Positions 8,885-17,285 of a stretch of 64,000 nucleotides of DNA are shown one piece after another. The stretch's first letter is position 1; each line of letters starts with the position of its first letter. This stretch comes from JAZKID01 sp965247525 (GTDB lineage Bacteria > Pseudomonadota > Alphaproteobacteria > Rhizobiales > UBA4765). The position numbers and the translations under genes are program-made. Where the stretch lies: NCBI GenBank assembly GCA_965247525.1, contig OZ252015.1:372001-436000 (forward strand), written 5' to 3'. The notes under the pieces are model-generated. The model ran no database searches. It saw nothing but the letters and a program-made list of their open reading frames with translations, and had not been told where the DNA came from.

Positions 8885-9666
8885 TGGATCGTTTTGGCAA
8901 TCCGGTTCCAGCGCACTGTCCACGGCCATTGCCAGATCATCCAAGCGGGCTCGCCTTCCTTGACGGAAAAGAAAATAATTTCGGCACGCCCGACCAGATT
9001 TTCCTTTGGCACATAGCCTACATCATTCATCACGCGGGAATCGCTCGAATTGTCGCGGTTGTCACCCATCATGAAATAATGATCTGCCGGAACAAGATAC
9101 TCTTCCGTATTGTCAAGATAACCGTTGGGCGTAATATCGAGAACTGAATAGGTTCTGCCCTCTGGCAAAGTTTCACGATATTGCGGCACTTTGATCATCT
9201 GGCCAAAAGCGTCTTCCATTTCAAAATCTTCGATGCGTGTGCGCGGAATGGCTTTGCCGTTGATGTAAAGCACATCACGGATCATCTGGATGCGATCCCC
9301 CGGCAGACCGATCACGCGTTTGATATAATCTGTCGTATTGTCTTTAGGTGTTTTGAAAACAACCACATCGCCGCGCTTTGGCGCACCTTCAAAAACACGC
9401 CCCTGAAACAACGGCACTGAAAACGGAAACGAATGTTTTGAATATCCGTAAGTCAGCTTCGATACGAAAAGATAATCGCCGACCAGAAGATTGCCCTTCA
9501 TTGAACCCGACGGAATGTTAAATGGTTGGTACAAAAAGGTGCGGATGAACAGAGCGATTGCCAGCGCCTCAATGATAACGACAACCGTTTCAAAAAAGCC
9601 GCCTTTCTTTTTTGGCGTTTTACGGGCGTTATCGTTTGTTTGTACGGGGATGTGAGATTCTGTCAT
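8881..9666 (-). CDS. lepB: Signal peptidase I
   Basis: 261 residues. It removes signal peptides from exported proteins on the periplasmic side of the inner membrane. One N-terminal membrane segment (VVVIIEALAIALFIRTFLY) precedes the catalytic Ser in PSGSMKGNLLVGDYLFV. The general-base Lys is in DYIKRVIGLPGDR, and box E is GDNRDNSSDSR. It heads the lepB-rnc-era unit, 54 bases after acpS. Confidence 0.96.
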   Translation of the reverse strand: MTESHIPVQTNDNARKTPKKKGGFFETVVVIIEALAIALFIRTFLYQPFNIPSGSMKGNLLVGDYLFVSKLTYGYSKHSFPFSVPLFQGRVFEGAPKRGDVVVFKTPKDNTTDYIKRVIGLPGDRIQMIRDVLYINGKAIPRTRIEDFEMEDAFGQMIKVPQYRETLPEGRTYSVLDITPNGYLDNTEEYLVPADHYFMMGDNRDNSSDSRVMNDVGYVPKENLVGRAEIIFFSVKEGEPAWMIWQWPWTVRWNRIAKTIQ

Positions 9667-9720
9667 GGCCTTGCACTATCTAAAGTGTTGCTATAGCTGC
9701 CAGCCCGTTCTGACGCAATC

Positions 9721-10122
9721 TTAAAGCGGGACAGCTTCAAGAATAACATGGGCCTGCGCCAGTGGCATTTCATCCGTCAGGCTGACATGAATATGTGCTT
9801 TCATCCCTTTCGGCGTCAGCATTTCAAGCCGTTTTAAAGCGGCACCCGAAAGGGTAATTGTCGGCGGGCCATATTGCGCCCGCACGACGCCAATATCGCG
9901 CCAGCGCACGCCTGCGCTCATGCCGGTGCCCAAGGCTTTTGACATGGCTTCTTTCGCCGCAAAACGCTTGGCCAAGGTGGCCGCAAAATTTGCCGGACGG
10001 CGCTCCGCATAAGCGCGCTCTTCAAGCGTGAAAACCCTTGCCAGAAAACGCTCACCATGACGGTTGAGCACTTTGGTGAAGCGATGAATGTCGCAAAGAT
10101 CGGTGCCAAGCCCAATGATCAT
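9721..10122 (-). CDS. acpS: Holo-[acyl-carrier-protein] synthase
   Basis: 133 residues. It transfers the phosphopantetheine arm of CoA to acyl carrier protein. The N-terminal MIIGLGTDLCDIHRF (Mg-binding Asp) and RFAAKEAMSKALGTG are family motifs. The ATG at 10122 overlaps the pdxJ stop and is preceded by GAGG at good spacing, so I prefer it to the ATG at 10128. It lies between pdxJ and lepB in the usual alphaproteobacterial order. Confidence 0.95.
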   Translation of the reverse strand: MIIGLGTDLCDIHRFTKVLNRHGERFLARVFTLEERAYAERRPANFAATLAKRFAAKEAMSKALGTGMSAGVRWRDIGVVRAQYGPPTITLSGAALKRLEMLTPKGMKAHIHVSLTDEMPLAQAHVILEAVPL

Positions 10123-10862
10123 GTGCATGCCTCGTCCATCAGCCTGCGCATCGTCTGAATTGATTGTGGAAGACCATTAAAGACAGCGTCAGCGATCAAA
10201 AAATGGCCGATGTTCAATTCGGCAATATATGGCAGGGCGGCGATCTTCCTGACACTTTTAAAAGTGATGCCATGTCCGGCATGCGGCTCAAGCGCTTTTG
10301 CATGTGCATAAACAGATGCCTCACGCAATGCACCTATCAACACATCGGCCGCTGCATCATCGCCTGCCTCAATGGCATGACAAAACGCGCCTGTATGAAA
10401 TTCAACAACCGGCACAGCCAAAGCCGCGGCGGCATCAATCTGTGCTTTTGCGGGTTCTATAAAAAGTGAAACCCTGATACCTTTGGAACGCAGTGCTTCG
10501 ATTTTTGGTTTTAGCGCATCAAAAGCACCTTCAACATCAAGCCCTCCTTCTGTTGTCCGCTCTGCGCGTTTTTCGGGGACAAGACAGCAGGCATGGGGCT
10601 TGATCTGCACAGCAAGTGCAATCATTTCATCTGTGGCAGCCATTTCAAAATTGAGCGGCACCTTGCCAAGTGCTTTTTTGAGACCGAACATATCTGCATC
10701 GCGGATGTGGCGGCGGTCTTCACGCAAATGCGCGGTAATCCCATCAGCTCCGGCTTTAATCGCCAGCTGTGCAGCCAATACCGGATCAGGGAAATGCTCC
10801 CCGCGTGCGTTGCGCAAGGTGGCAACGTGGTCAATATTGACACCAAGACGAAGTCTGCTCAT
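10119..10862 (-). CDS. pdxJ: Pyridoxine 5'-phosphate synthase
   Basis: 247 residues, a TIM-barrel enzyme that condenses 1-deoxyxylulose 5-phosphate with aminoacetone phosphate to form pyridoxine 5'-phosphate. It starts with the conserved LGVNIDHVATLRNARG, has the GADGITAHLREDRRHI region and ends with ELNIGHFLIADAVF. Stop and start overlap by four bases with both pyrE (upstream) and acpS (downstream), so the three are probably cotranslated. Confidence 0.96.
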   Translation of the reverse strand: MSRLRLGVNIDHVATLRNARGEHFPDPVLAAQLAIKAGADGITAHLREDRRHIRDADMFGLKKALGKVPLNFEMAATDEMIALAVQIKPHACCLVPEKRAERTTEGGLDVEGAFDALKPKIEALRSKGIRVSLFIEPAKAQIDAAAALAVPVVEFHTGAFCHAIEAGDDAAADVLIGALREASVYAHAKALEPHAGHGITFKSVRKIAALPYIAELNIGHFLIADAVFNGLPQSIQTMRRLMDEACT

Positions 10863-11446
10863 GACGCATCCAGCCCGCGACTGCCGGGCTTGATAGCAGG
10901 AACAGATGCCAGCGCAGGCGGCACTGCATCAGGCGCATAAGCTGGAACATTCAATGTCGCCAGCGCGACAAGAGGTAGACCAACATCGGCCGTGCCATTA
11001 GAGCGGTCAATAAGGCAGGCCGCACCTAAAATATTACCTCCAGTCTTTTTTAAAACAGAAAGACATTCTCGTGCCGAAAGCCCTGTGGTCGTAATATCTT
11101 CGACCATAACTGTGCGCGCACCATCTGGAATTTCAAAGCCGCGGCGCAAAACAAAACTGCCGTTTTCGCGCTCTACAAAAATCGCTTTTGCTTTAAGATG
11201 ACGGGCTGTTTCATAGCCTGGAATAATGCCGCCCATTGCAGGCGATACAATCAAATCAACTTGGCCAAAAGCCTTTGTAATTTTTGCGGCCAATGCTTTG
11301 CACAGTCGCTCCGTGCGTTCTGGATCCATGAACACAAACATTTTTTGTAAAAAAACAGGCGAGTGAAGACCAGAGCTTAAAACAAAATGGCCTTCAAGCA
11401 ATGCGCCCGCCGCGCGGAATTCTTCGATGACATCATCTTCAGTCAT
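10859..11446 (-). CDS. pyrE: Orotate phosphoribosyltransferase
   Basis: About 195 residues. It joins orotate and PRPP to give OMP in pyrimidine synthesis. The PRPP-binding loop is VMVEDITTTGLSA, and FVERENGSFVLRRGF is the flexible catalytic loop region. I chose the ATG at 11446; the frame extends to a TTG at 11464, 13 bases after the rsh stop, and neither start has a strong ribosome site. Confidence 0.93.
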   Translation of the reverse strand: MTEDDVIEEFRAAGALLEGHFVLSSGLHSPVFLQKMFVFMDPERTERLCKALAAKITKAFGQVDLIVSPAMGGIIPGYETARHLKAKAIFVERENGSFVLRRGFEIPDGARTVMVEDITTTGLSARECLSVLKKTGGNILGAACLIDRSNGTADVGLPLVALATLNVPAYAPDAVPPALASVPAIKPGSRGLDAS

Positions 11447-11477
11447 AACAGCTATGTGCGCCAACGTGTTCTGAAGG

Positions 11478-13718
11478 TCAACTGTTGACGCGCGTCACCC
11501 GGCTGACATTCGGGCGCAGGCGTAACTGACTGATAATCCTGTTCAGATGCTTGAGATCAAAAACTTCAAGCTCAATCGTCAGCTCCGTAAAATCTGGGGA
11601 TTTGCGCCCCATATTGATATTGTCGATATTGCCGTCATTTTCAGCGATAACGCCTGCAACCTGTGCCAGCGATCCGGGCTCGTTGATTGAGTGAATAATA
11701 ATGCTGGCCGGAAAACGACGATCAAGGCTTTCTTTTGCGTCCCATCTGACATCGATCCACCGTTCGGGTTGATTTTCGAATGCTGCAAGAGATTTTGAAT
11801 GAATTGGATAAATGGTGATGCCCTCGCCCGGCATTAAAATTCCGACAATTTTGTCGCCGGGAACCGCGCCGCCATCAGGTGCAAAGCTGATCGGCATATC
11901 GTTACCGGACGCACGAATTGGCAAAGCGCCCTCACGCACGATTTTTGGGCGTGCGGCATCTTTGCTTGGCACTGTAAAGCTGACACCCCGACCCGCATTC
12001 ACTTCGACCCAACCATCCTGTTGCGGTTTTGCAAAAGGCTCTTTTTTGGCATGGCGCGGATCTTCCCAATCGGGATTGCTCGCTTTGATAATGTCTTCTG
12101 CCGCAAGTTCATCGCGGCCAACTGCGGCAAGCGCTTCGTCAATTGTCGGGCGTGCCAGTTTTTTCAGGCTGTCTTCAAGTTTGGCCTGACTGTATTTCAT
12201 TCCATAGCGCTCAAACGTACGTTTGACGATACCAAGCCCCAAAGCGGCATATTGCTTGCGCGATGCAGCACGGGTTGCTTTACGGATTTCAGAACGCGCT
12301 TTTCCGGTTGCCACGATTGTTTCCCACGCCGTTGGCGGGTGATGGTCTTTTGCCGTAACAATTTCGACTTCATCGCCATTGGCAAGCTCGGAAGCAAGCG
12401 GCGCAACGCGGCCATTGATTTTACAGCCCACACAGCTGTTTCCGATATCGGTATGCACATGATAAGCAAAATCAATCGGTGTCGCACCGCGTGGCAGCAC
12501 GATCAGCTGTCCATTTGGCGTAAAACAGAAAACCTGATCATGAAAAAGTTCAAGCTTCGTATTTTCAAGAAATTCTTCAGGATTTGAACCATCGCTGAGA
12601 AGTTCAACTGTGCGCCGCAACCATTGGTACACATAGCTTTCTGACCGAAGCTGCAACTGCCCATCTTCGCCGGTATGCACGAATGCACCTTCTTTATAAA
12701 GCGCGTGCGCGGCAATGCCGTAATCGGCAACCTCATGCATTTCGCGCGTGCGGATTTGTAGCTCGACGCGCTGACGACCCGGCCCGACCACTGTGGTATG
12801 GATTGAGCGATAGTCATTTGCTTTTGGTGTTGAGATAAAATCTTTAAAACGACCCGGCACCACAGGCCATGTCGTGTGGACATGCCCAAGTGTGCGATAG
12901 CAGTCTTCCACGCTGTCAACGATGATACGAAAACCGTAAATGTCCGACAGCTGCTCAAAGGCAATCGACTGGCGCTCCATCTTTGTCCAGATCGAATAAG
13001 GCTGTTTTTTGCGTCCTTTCACATCGGCTTTAATGTGAAATGACTCAAGCCGCTGATGAAGTTCGCTTTCAATTTGCACGACCAGATCAGCATTGCGCTG
13101 CTGCATCGCTTTCAAGCGTTCTTCAATCATCGTGTAACCTTTGGGATGAAGATTACGAAACGCAATGTCTTCAAGTTCGTGGCGGATATCCTGCATGCCC
13201 ATGCGGCCGGCAAGCGGTGCATAGATATCGAGCGTATCCTGCGCAATGCGTTCGCGTTTTGCCTGCGGTGTATGTCCAAGCGTCCGCATATTGTGAAGAC
13301 GGTCAGCCAGTTTTACCAAAAGCACGCGCACATCATTGGCGATGGCGAGCAGAAGTTTGCGGAGATTTTCGGCCTGTGTCGCTTTTTTTGAGACAAGATC
13401 GATTTTGTTAAGCTTTGTTAGCCCATCGACAAGACGCGCAACTTCGGGGCCGAAAAGCGTTCGAATTTCTTCAAGCGTGTTGTCCGTATCTTCAACGACG
13501 TCGTGCAAAAGAGCAGCTGCGATGGTTACATCATCGACTTTGTAGTCCGTGAGGATGGCCGCAACTTCAAGAGGATGCGTAAAATAAGGATCGCCTGATT
13601 CACGCAGCTGGCTTCCATGCGCTTTCATGGCATAGACGTAAGCACGGTTGAGCAAGTCCTCATTTGTGTGAGGATTGTAGCGAGCCACCCGCTCCACCAG
13701 CTCAAATTGACGCATCAT
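11478..13718 (-). CDS. rsh: Bifunctional (p)ppGpp synthetase/hydrolase
   Basis: 746 residues of the RelA/SpoT homologue family, controlling the stringent response. The domains appear in order: an HD hydrolase with HDVVEDT and ADRLHNMRTL, a synthetase with YGFRIIVDSVEDCYRTLG and the substrate loop near TPKANDYRSIHT, a TGS domain (FTPNGQLIVLPRGATPIDFAY), a helical linker and a C-terminal ACT domain (INEPGSLAQVAGVIAEND). Both catalytic halves keep their motifs, so both activities are expected. It follows rpoZ, as in many proteobacteria, but a hairpin lies between them. Confidence 0.96.
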   Translation of the reverse strand: MMRQFELVERVARYNPHTNEDLLNRAYVYAMKAHGSQLRESGDPYFTHPLEVAAILTDYKVDDVTIAAALLHDVVEDTDNTLEEIRTLFGPEVARLVDGLTKLNKIDLVSKKATQAENLRKLLLAIANDVRVLLVKLADRLHNMRTLGHTPQAKRERIAQDTLDIYAPLAGRMGMQDIRHELEDIAFRNLHPKGYTMIEERLKAMQQRNADLVVQIESELHQRLESFHIKADVKGRKKQPYSIWTKMERQSIAFEQLSDIYGFRIIVDSVEDCYRTLGHVHTTWPVVPGRFKDFISTPKANDYRSIHTTVVGPGRQRVELQIRTREMHEVADYGIAAHALYKEGAFVHTGEDGQLQLRSESYVYQWLRRTVELLSDGSNPEEFLENTKLELFHDQVFCFTPNGQLIVLPRGATPIDFAYHVHTDIGNSCVGCKINGRVAPLASELANGDEVEIVTAKDHHPPTAWETIVATGKARSEIRKATRAASRKQYAALGLGIVKRTFERYGMKYSQAKLEDSLKKLARPTIDEALAAVGRDELAAEDIIKASNPDWEDPRHAKKEPFAKPQQDGWVEVNAGRGVSFTVPSKDAARPKIVREGALPIRASGNDMPISFAPDGGAVPGDKIVGILMPGEGITIYPIHSKSLAAFENQPERWIDVRWDAKESLDRRFPASIIIHSINEPGSLAQVAGVIAENDGNIDNINMGRKSPDFTELTIELEVFDLKHLNRIISQLRLRPNVSRVTRVNS

Positions 13719-13736
13719 AGCGTGATTAAAAATCCA

Positions 13737-13759
13737 AAAGGCGGCAAAATGCCGCCTTT
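13737..13759 (-). terminator. Hairpin between rpoZ and rsh
   Basis: A perfect 10-bp stem, AAAGGCGGCA with TGCCGCCTTT, has a three-base loop. Read on the minus strand it is followed by TTTTGGATTTTT-like sequence (the outer stem gives the first Ts). It sits after rpoZ and 18 bases before the rsh start, so it could end or attenuate rpoZ transcription. Confidence 0.65.
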
Positions 13760-13804
13760 CAATAACATCATGATTGTAATGTGCTGCGCAAGGCGCAGAT
13801 CAGC

Positions 13805-14203
13805 TTATTCGCGCTCGTCGTCTTCCGAAGACGAGCGGCTGTCATGAGCTGCCATATGCTCCACGCTGGTTTCCATTGCACGTAGAAGATCAGCTTCGCT
13901 CATGCGATCAAACGATGTGTCATCGTCTTCGCTTGTGCCGATCATTGGCACAACATCTGCTTCCGGCTCGTCAACCTCGACATATTTCTGCAATGAGTGA
14001 ATCAGCCCTTCTTTAAGATCGCCCGGACTTAAGCATTCTTCAGCAATTTCACGCAAAGCAACGACCGGGTTTTTGTCATTGTCACGAGGGACAAGAATTT
14101 CCCCACCAGAAGAAATAGTCCGTGCGCGATGGGCTGCCAAAAGCACCAGTTCGAACCGGCTATCGACTTTATCAACACAATCTTCAACGGTGACGCGCGC
14201 CAT
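13805..14203 (-). CDS. rpoZ: RNA polymerase omega subunit
   Basis: 132 residues. The N-terminal ~70 match omega: MARVTVEDCVDKVDSRFELVLLAAHRARTI and the KNPVVALREIAE segment. Omega helps fold and assemble the beta' subunit and in some bacteria forms part of a ppGpp site. The C-terminal half is an acidic Ser/Glu/Asp tail ending SRSSSEDDERE, as in other alphaproteobacteria. Confidence 0.95.
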   Translation of the reverse strand: MARVTVEDCVDKVDSRFELVLLAAHRARTISSGGEILVPRDNDKNPVVALREIAEECLSPGDLKEGLIHSLQKYVEVDEPEADVVPMIGTSEDDDTSFDRMSEADLLRAMETSVEHMAAHDSRSSSEDDERE

Positions 14204-14317
14204 TTTGGGGAAAACTCCTGAAATTAATGAGATTGACTAAGGCGTTATCGAGAATCAGCCATAAAAGCAAGGGCAAAGCTGAGCCACAGCGCTCAAGCCA
14301 GAATTACTTGTGCGTAA

Positions 14318-14334
14318 TGCAACATAGAGTTGCA
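14318..14334. promoter_or_regulatory. Inverted repeat in the rpoZ / NYN divergent region
   Basis: TGCAAC and GTTGCA flank ATAGA in the 188-base divergent intergenic region. It could be an operator or a leader hairpin for the NYN gene. No regulator can be named from the sequence. Confidence 0.25.
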
Positions 14335-14391
14335 AAGGTATAGATAAAAGTTTAGCTTTTCTGAATAGTTTGATCGATTTCAGAGGTAAGA

Positions 14392-15045
14392 ATGGCCAAA
14401 ACACCCATAGATGACAAACCCTTTACAAAAATGCGCTTCCATTCAAATGAGCGTCTTGCCGTTTTTATTGACGGCGCAAATCTTTACGCTACCGCGAAGG
14501 CCCTTGGCTTTGACATCGATTATAAAAAACTTCTTCTCAAATTTCAGACCAATTACAACATTCTGCGCGCTTACTATTACACCGCGCTTTCTGAATCTGA
14601 AGAGTATTCGTCGGTTCGCCCACTGATCGACTGGCTTGATTACAATGGCTACACAATTGTAACAAAGCCGATCAAGGAATTCTATGACAGTCTCGGCCGC
14701 CGCAAGGTAAAAGGCTCAATGGATATCGAGCTGGCGATAGATGCGCTCTCTATGGCCGATCATATCGATCATATGGTGCTTTTCTCCGGTGACGGCGATT
14801 TTAAAAAGCTGGCCGAAGCAATGCAACGCAAAGGCAAAAAAGTGACCGTTATTTCAACGGTAACAACACAGCCGCCCATGGTTGCAGATGATCTGCGTCG
14901 TGCGGCCGACCAGTTCGTTGATCTTGCAGATCTCACAGATGAAATTGGCCGCCCCGCAACTGACCGCGCGGTTCGCGATCCAGCAACAGCTGCGCCTCGC
15001 CGTGATGCAAGGACGTTTGACGCGGATGACGTCATCCACACGTAA
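14392..15045 (+). CDS. NYN domain protein (LabA/DUF88 family)
   Basis: 217 residues. The domain is a PIN-like nuclease fold: AVFIDGANLYATAKALGF supplies the first acidic ligand, KGSMDIELAIDALSMAD the second and MVLFSGDGDFKKLAEAM the third. RNA cleavage is expected from the family (LabA, DUF88), though alphaproteobacterial members have no firmly assigned substrate. The last ~50 residues are Arg/Asp/Ala-rich and probably disordered. Its end overlaps the start of the uracil-DNA glycosylase gene by 20 bases. Confidence 0.88.
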   Translation: MAKTPIDDKPFTKMRFHSNERLAVFIDGANLYATAKALGFDIDYKKLLLKFQTNYNILRAYYYTALSESEEYSSVRPLIDWLDYNGYTIVTKPIKEFYDSLGRRKVKGSMDIELAIDALSMADHIDHMVLFSGDGDFKKLAEAMQRKGKKVTVISTVTTQPPMVADDLRRAADQFVDLADLTDEIGRPATDRAVRDPATAAPRRDARTFDADDVIHT

Positions 15046-15760
15046 CGCAAAAAGGTCTGGCAAAACGGCAGTCAAAAAAAGCGCGCAAAAGCCAGCCCAT
15101 TCTGCGCCTCATCACAGTATAAAAGAGCTAAGCCCCGACTGCCCTTTTTGTCCTAGGCTTGTTGCCTACAGACAGAGCGCGCGCAATAAATATCCTGAAT
15201 GGTTCAATTCACCTGTACCATCATTCGGCCCAGATCATGCGCGCTGCCTGATTGTCGGTCTCGCACCCGGAATGAAAGGTGCAAACCGCACGGGGCGCCC
15301 TTTTACCGGCGATTACGCCGGCAATTTGCTTTATTCAACACTTCTCAAATTTGGCTTTGCCAAAGGCAATTTCGACCCAGATGGCAACGATAATTTAAAG
15401 CTTGTCGATTTGCGGATTACAAATGCTGTGCGCTGCGTCCCGCCGGAAAACAAACCCCTGCCCGAAGAAATTGCAACATGCCGGCCATTTCTGTTGAATG
15501 TGCTCGATGAAATGACATCGTTGGAATTTTTCGTGGTCTTAGGGCGTATTGCGCACGAAACGCTGCTGCGCGCGCTTGGCCTCAAACTTAGCGCGTATCC
15601 GTTTGTGCATGGCGCTTCACATTTTTTGCCGGATGGAAAAATGCTTTTTGATAGCTACCATTGCTCACGCTACAATACGCAGACTGGCCGCCTGACCGAA
15701 AAAATGTTTCATGATATTTTTCAAACACTGCGCAAAAACTGCGACAGCACGAAGCCTTAG
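15026..15760 (+). CDS. Uracil-DNA glycosylase, family 5-like (UdgB)
   Basis: 244 residues. It removes uracil or deaminated bases from DNA. Motif A reads VGLAPGMKGANRTGRPFTGD, close to the family 5 form, which lacks the usual acidic catalytic residue in this motif. CPFCPRLV and, later, RCVPPENKPLPEEIATCRPF supply four cysteines for the expected 4Fe-4S cluster. HGASHFLPDGKMLFDSYHCSRYN is the DNA-minor-groove loop. The ATG at 15026 is chosen because the longer upstream frame lies wholly inside the NYN gene. It is translationally coupled to it and converges on smpB. Confidence 0.88.
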   Translation: MTSSTRNAKRSGKTAVKKSAQKPAHSAPHHSIKELSPDCPFCPRLVAYRQSARNKYPEWFNSPVPSFGPDHARCLIVGLAPGMKGANRTGRPFTGDYAGNLLYSTLLKFGFAKGNFDPDGNDNLKLVDLRITNAVRCVPPENKPLPEEIATCRPFLLNVLDEMTSLEFFVVLGRIAHETLLRALGLKLSAYPFVHGASHFLPDGKMLFDSYHCSRYNTQTGRLTEKMFHDIFQTLRKNCDSTKP

Positions 15761-15763
15761 AAC

Positions 15764-16234
15764 TCAGCGCGCACGCATCAATCGCGCTTTGTCGCGCTGC
15801 CATTCGCGTTTTTTAATCGTATCGCGTTTGTCGTGGCTCTTTTTACCCTTACCAAGCGCAAGAAGAAGCTTAACGAGACCTCTCGCATTGAAATACAGTC
15901 GCAAAGGGACAAGCGTCATGCCTTCACGCTCGGTGGCATCGCTTAATTTGGCGATTTCTTTGTGTTTTAAAAGCAGTTTACGGATGCGGCGACGATCATG
16001 GTTGGCACGATTGGCTTGGTTGTATTCAGGGATGTCGGCATTGATCAGAAAAATTTCGCCGTTTTTTGCGTCAGCATAACTTTCGGCGATCATCGCTTTG
16101 CCAAGGCGTAATGATTTCACCTCTGATCCTGCAAGCGAAATACCGGCTTCAAATGTTTCGCCGATTTCATAATTGAACCGCGCTTTTCTGTTCTCGGCAA
16201 TCACGCGGCCTTTCTCAACAGGTTTTTTTGCCAT
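15764..16234 (-). CDS. smpB: SsrA-binding protein SmpB
   Basis: 156 residues. It binds tmRNA and brings it to stalled ribosomes for trans-translation. The OB-fold core is RKARFNYEIGETFEAGISLAGSEVKSLR, and the basic C-terminal tail ends in KREWQRDKARLMRAR. The start overlaps the dapA stop by one base (TGATG), so the two are coupled. The tmRNA gene itself is not in the window. Confidence 0.96.
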   Translation of the reverse strand: MAKKPVEKGRVIAENRKARFNYEIGETFEAGISLAGSEVKSLRLGKAMIAESYADAKNGEIFLINADIPEYNQANRANHDRRRIRKLLLKHKEIAKLSDATEREGMTLVPLRLYFNARGLVKLLLALGKGKKSHDKRDTIKKREWQRDKARLMRAR

Positions 16235-17112
16235 CAGCTGAGCAGACCTGTCGCAATCATGGCCTCGCGGATGCGCTTTTTAGCGCCGTCAGTGACGGGA
16301 ACAAGCGGCAAACGTACATCCACGGTGCATTTGCCTAAAAGCGAAAGCGCATATTTGGCAGGTGCAGGATTGGTTTCACAAAACATGGCACCGTTTAAAG
16401 GCAGAAGCTTATCAAGCACATTTCGCGCATCGTCATAGCGCCCATCCATGCAAGCTGTTTGCATTTGTGCACACAGCTTTGGCGCAACATTCGATGTCAC
16501 GGAAATGCAGCCCGTGCCACCCTGCGCATTAAACGCGACCGCTGTCGCGTCCTCGCCAGACAGTTGAACAAAATTGATGCCGCATGCGACACGCTGCTCT
16601 GTCACGCGGGCAAGATTGGCTGTTGCGTCCTTCACGCCAATTATATTTTTAATCTCCGACAACCGCTTCATTGTGTCGACAGACATATCGACCACGGAAC
16701 GGCCTGGAATATTATAAAGGATAATCGGGAGCGCCGTGGCCTCTGCAACGGCTTTAAAATGCTGGTAAAGGCCTTCTTGGCTAGGCTTATTGTAATAAGG
16801 GCAAACAACAAGCACGGCATCTGCTCCGGCGGTTTCTGCAAATTTGGCAAGTTTGACAGACTTTGACGTATCATTGGCGCCTGCCCCTGCAATGACCGGC
16901 ACACGTTTTTTTGCAGTTTCCACGCAGAGCATTACAATTCTTTTGTGCTCTTCATCAGACAAAACGGGGCTTTCGCCTGTTGTGCCGCATGCAATTAAAG
17001 CGGTTGTGCCTTCCGATATCTGCCATTCGCAAAGACTCTGAAACGTCGCTTCATCGAGCAATCCATTGCGAAATGGCGTTACGAGGGCTGTCATTGAACC
17101 AGAAAATTGCAT
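16234..17112 (-). CDS. dapA: 4-hydroxy-tetrahydrodipicolinate synthase
   Basis: 292 residues, a TIM-barrel aldolase that condenses pyruvate with aspartate semialdehyde at the lysine/diaminopimelate branch point. Family motifs are CGTTGESPVLSDEE, the conserved Tyr in LYNIPGRSVVDM and the Schiff-base Lys in NIIGVKDATANL. Length is normal. It supplies diaminopimelate for peptidoglycan. It is divergent from the lytic transglycosylase gene. Confidence 0.96.
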   Translation of the reverse strand: MQFSGSMTALVTPFRNGLLDEATFQSLCEWQISEGTTALIACGTTGESPVLSDEEHKRIVMLCVETAKKRVPVIAGAGANDTSKSVKLAKFAETAGADAVLVVCPYYNKPSQEGLYQHFKAVAEATALPIILYNIPGRSVVDMSVDTMKRLSEIKNIIGVKDATANLARVTEQRVACGINFVQLSGEDATAVAFNAQGGTGCISVTSNVAPKLCAQMQTACMDGRYDDARNVLDKLLPLNGAMFCETNPAPAKYALSLLGKCTVDVRLPLVPVTDGAKKRIREAMIATGLLS

Positions 17113-17285
17113 TTTTATAGCTTTCTACAGGATTGATTGATCCAAATGGCGCGAGAGAACAGATTTTTGCAAGTGTTTATAGATGAAAAACAATCTGGTT
17201 TTCGTTAAAATACCACATTAACATGGTGAGTGGTTCGCTCATCATTTTTAACCGTTTAAAGGTTGTGGCCCTCATTTTCATAAAG

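Noticed and set aside
8885..8944. Twenty extra residues at the start of RNase III
   Set aside because: They are inside the end of lepB, and the ATG at 8884 overlaps the lepB stop as in a normal operon.
12021..12587. 188-residue plus-strand frame inside rsh
   Set aside because: It is an antisense shadow of the TGS/linker part of the (p)ppGpp synthetase gene.
14882..15025. Longer N-terminus for the uracil-DNA glycosylase
   Set aside because: The extra 48 codons lie inside the NYN gene and carry no family sequence; ATG 15026 gives the normal length.
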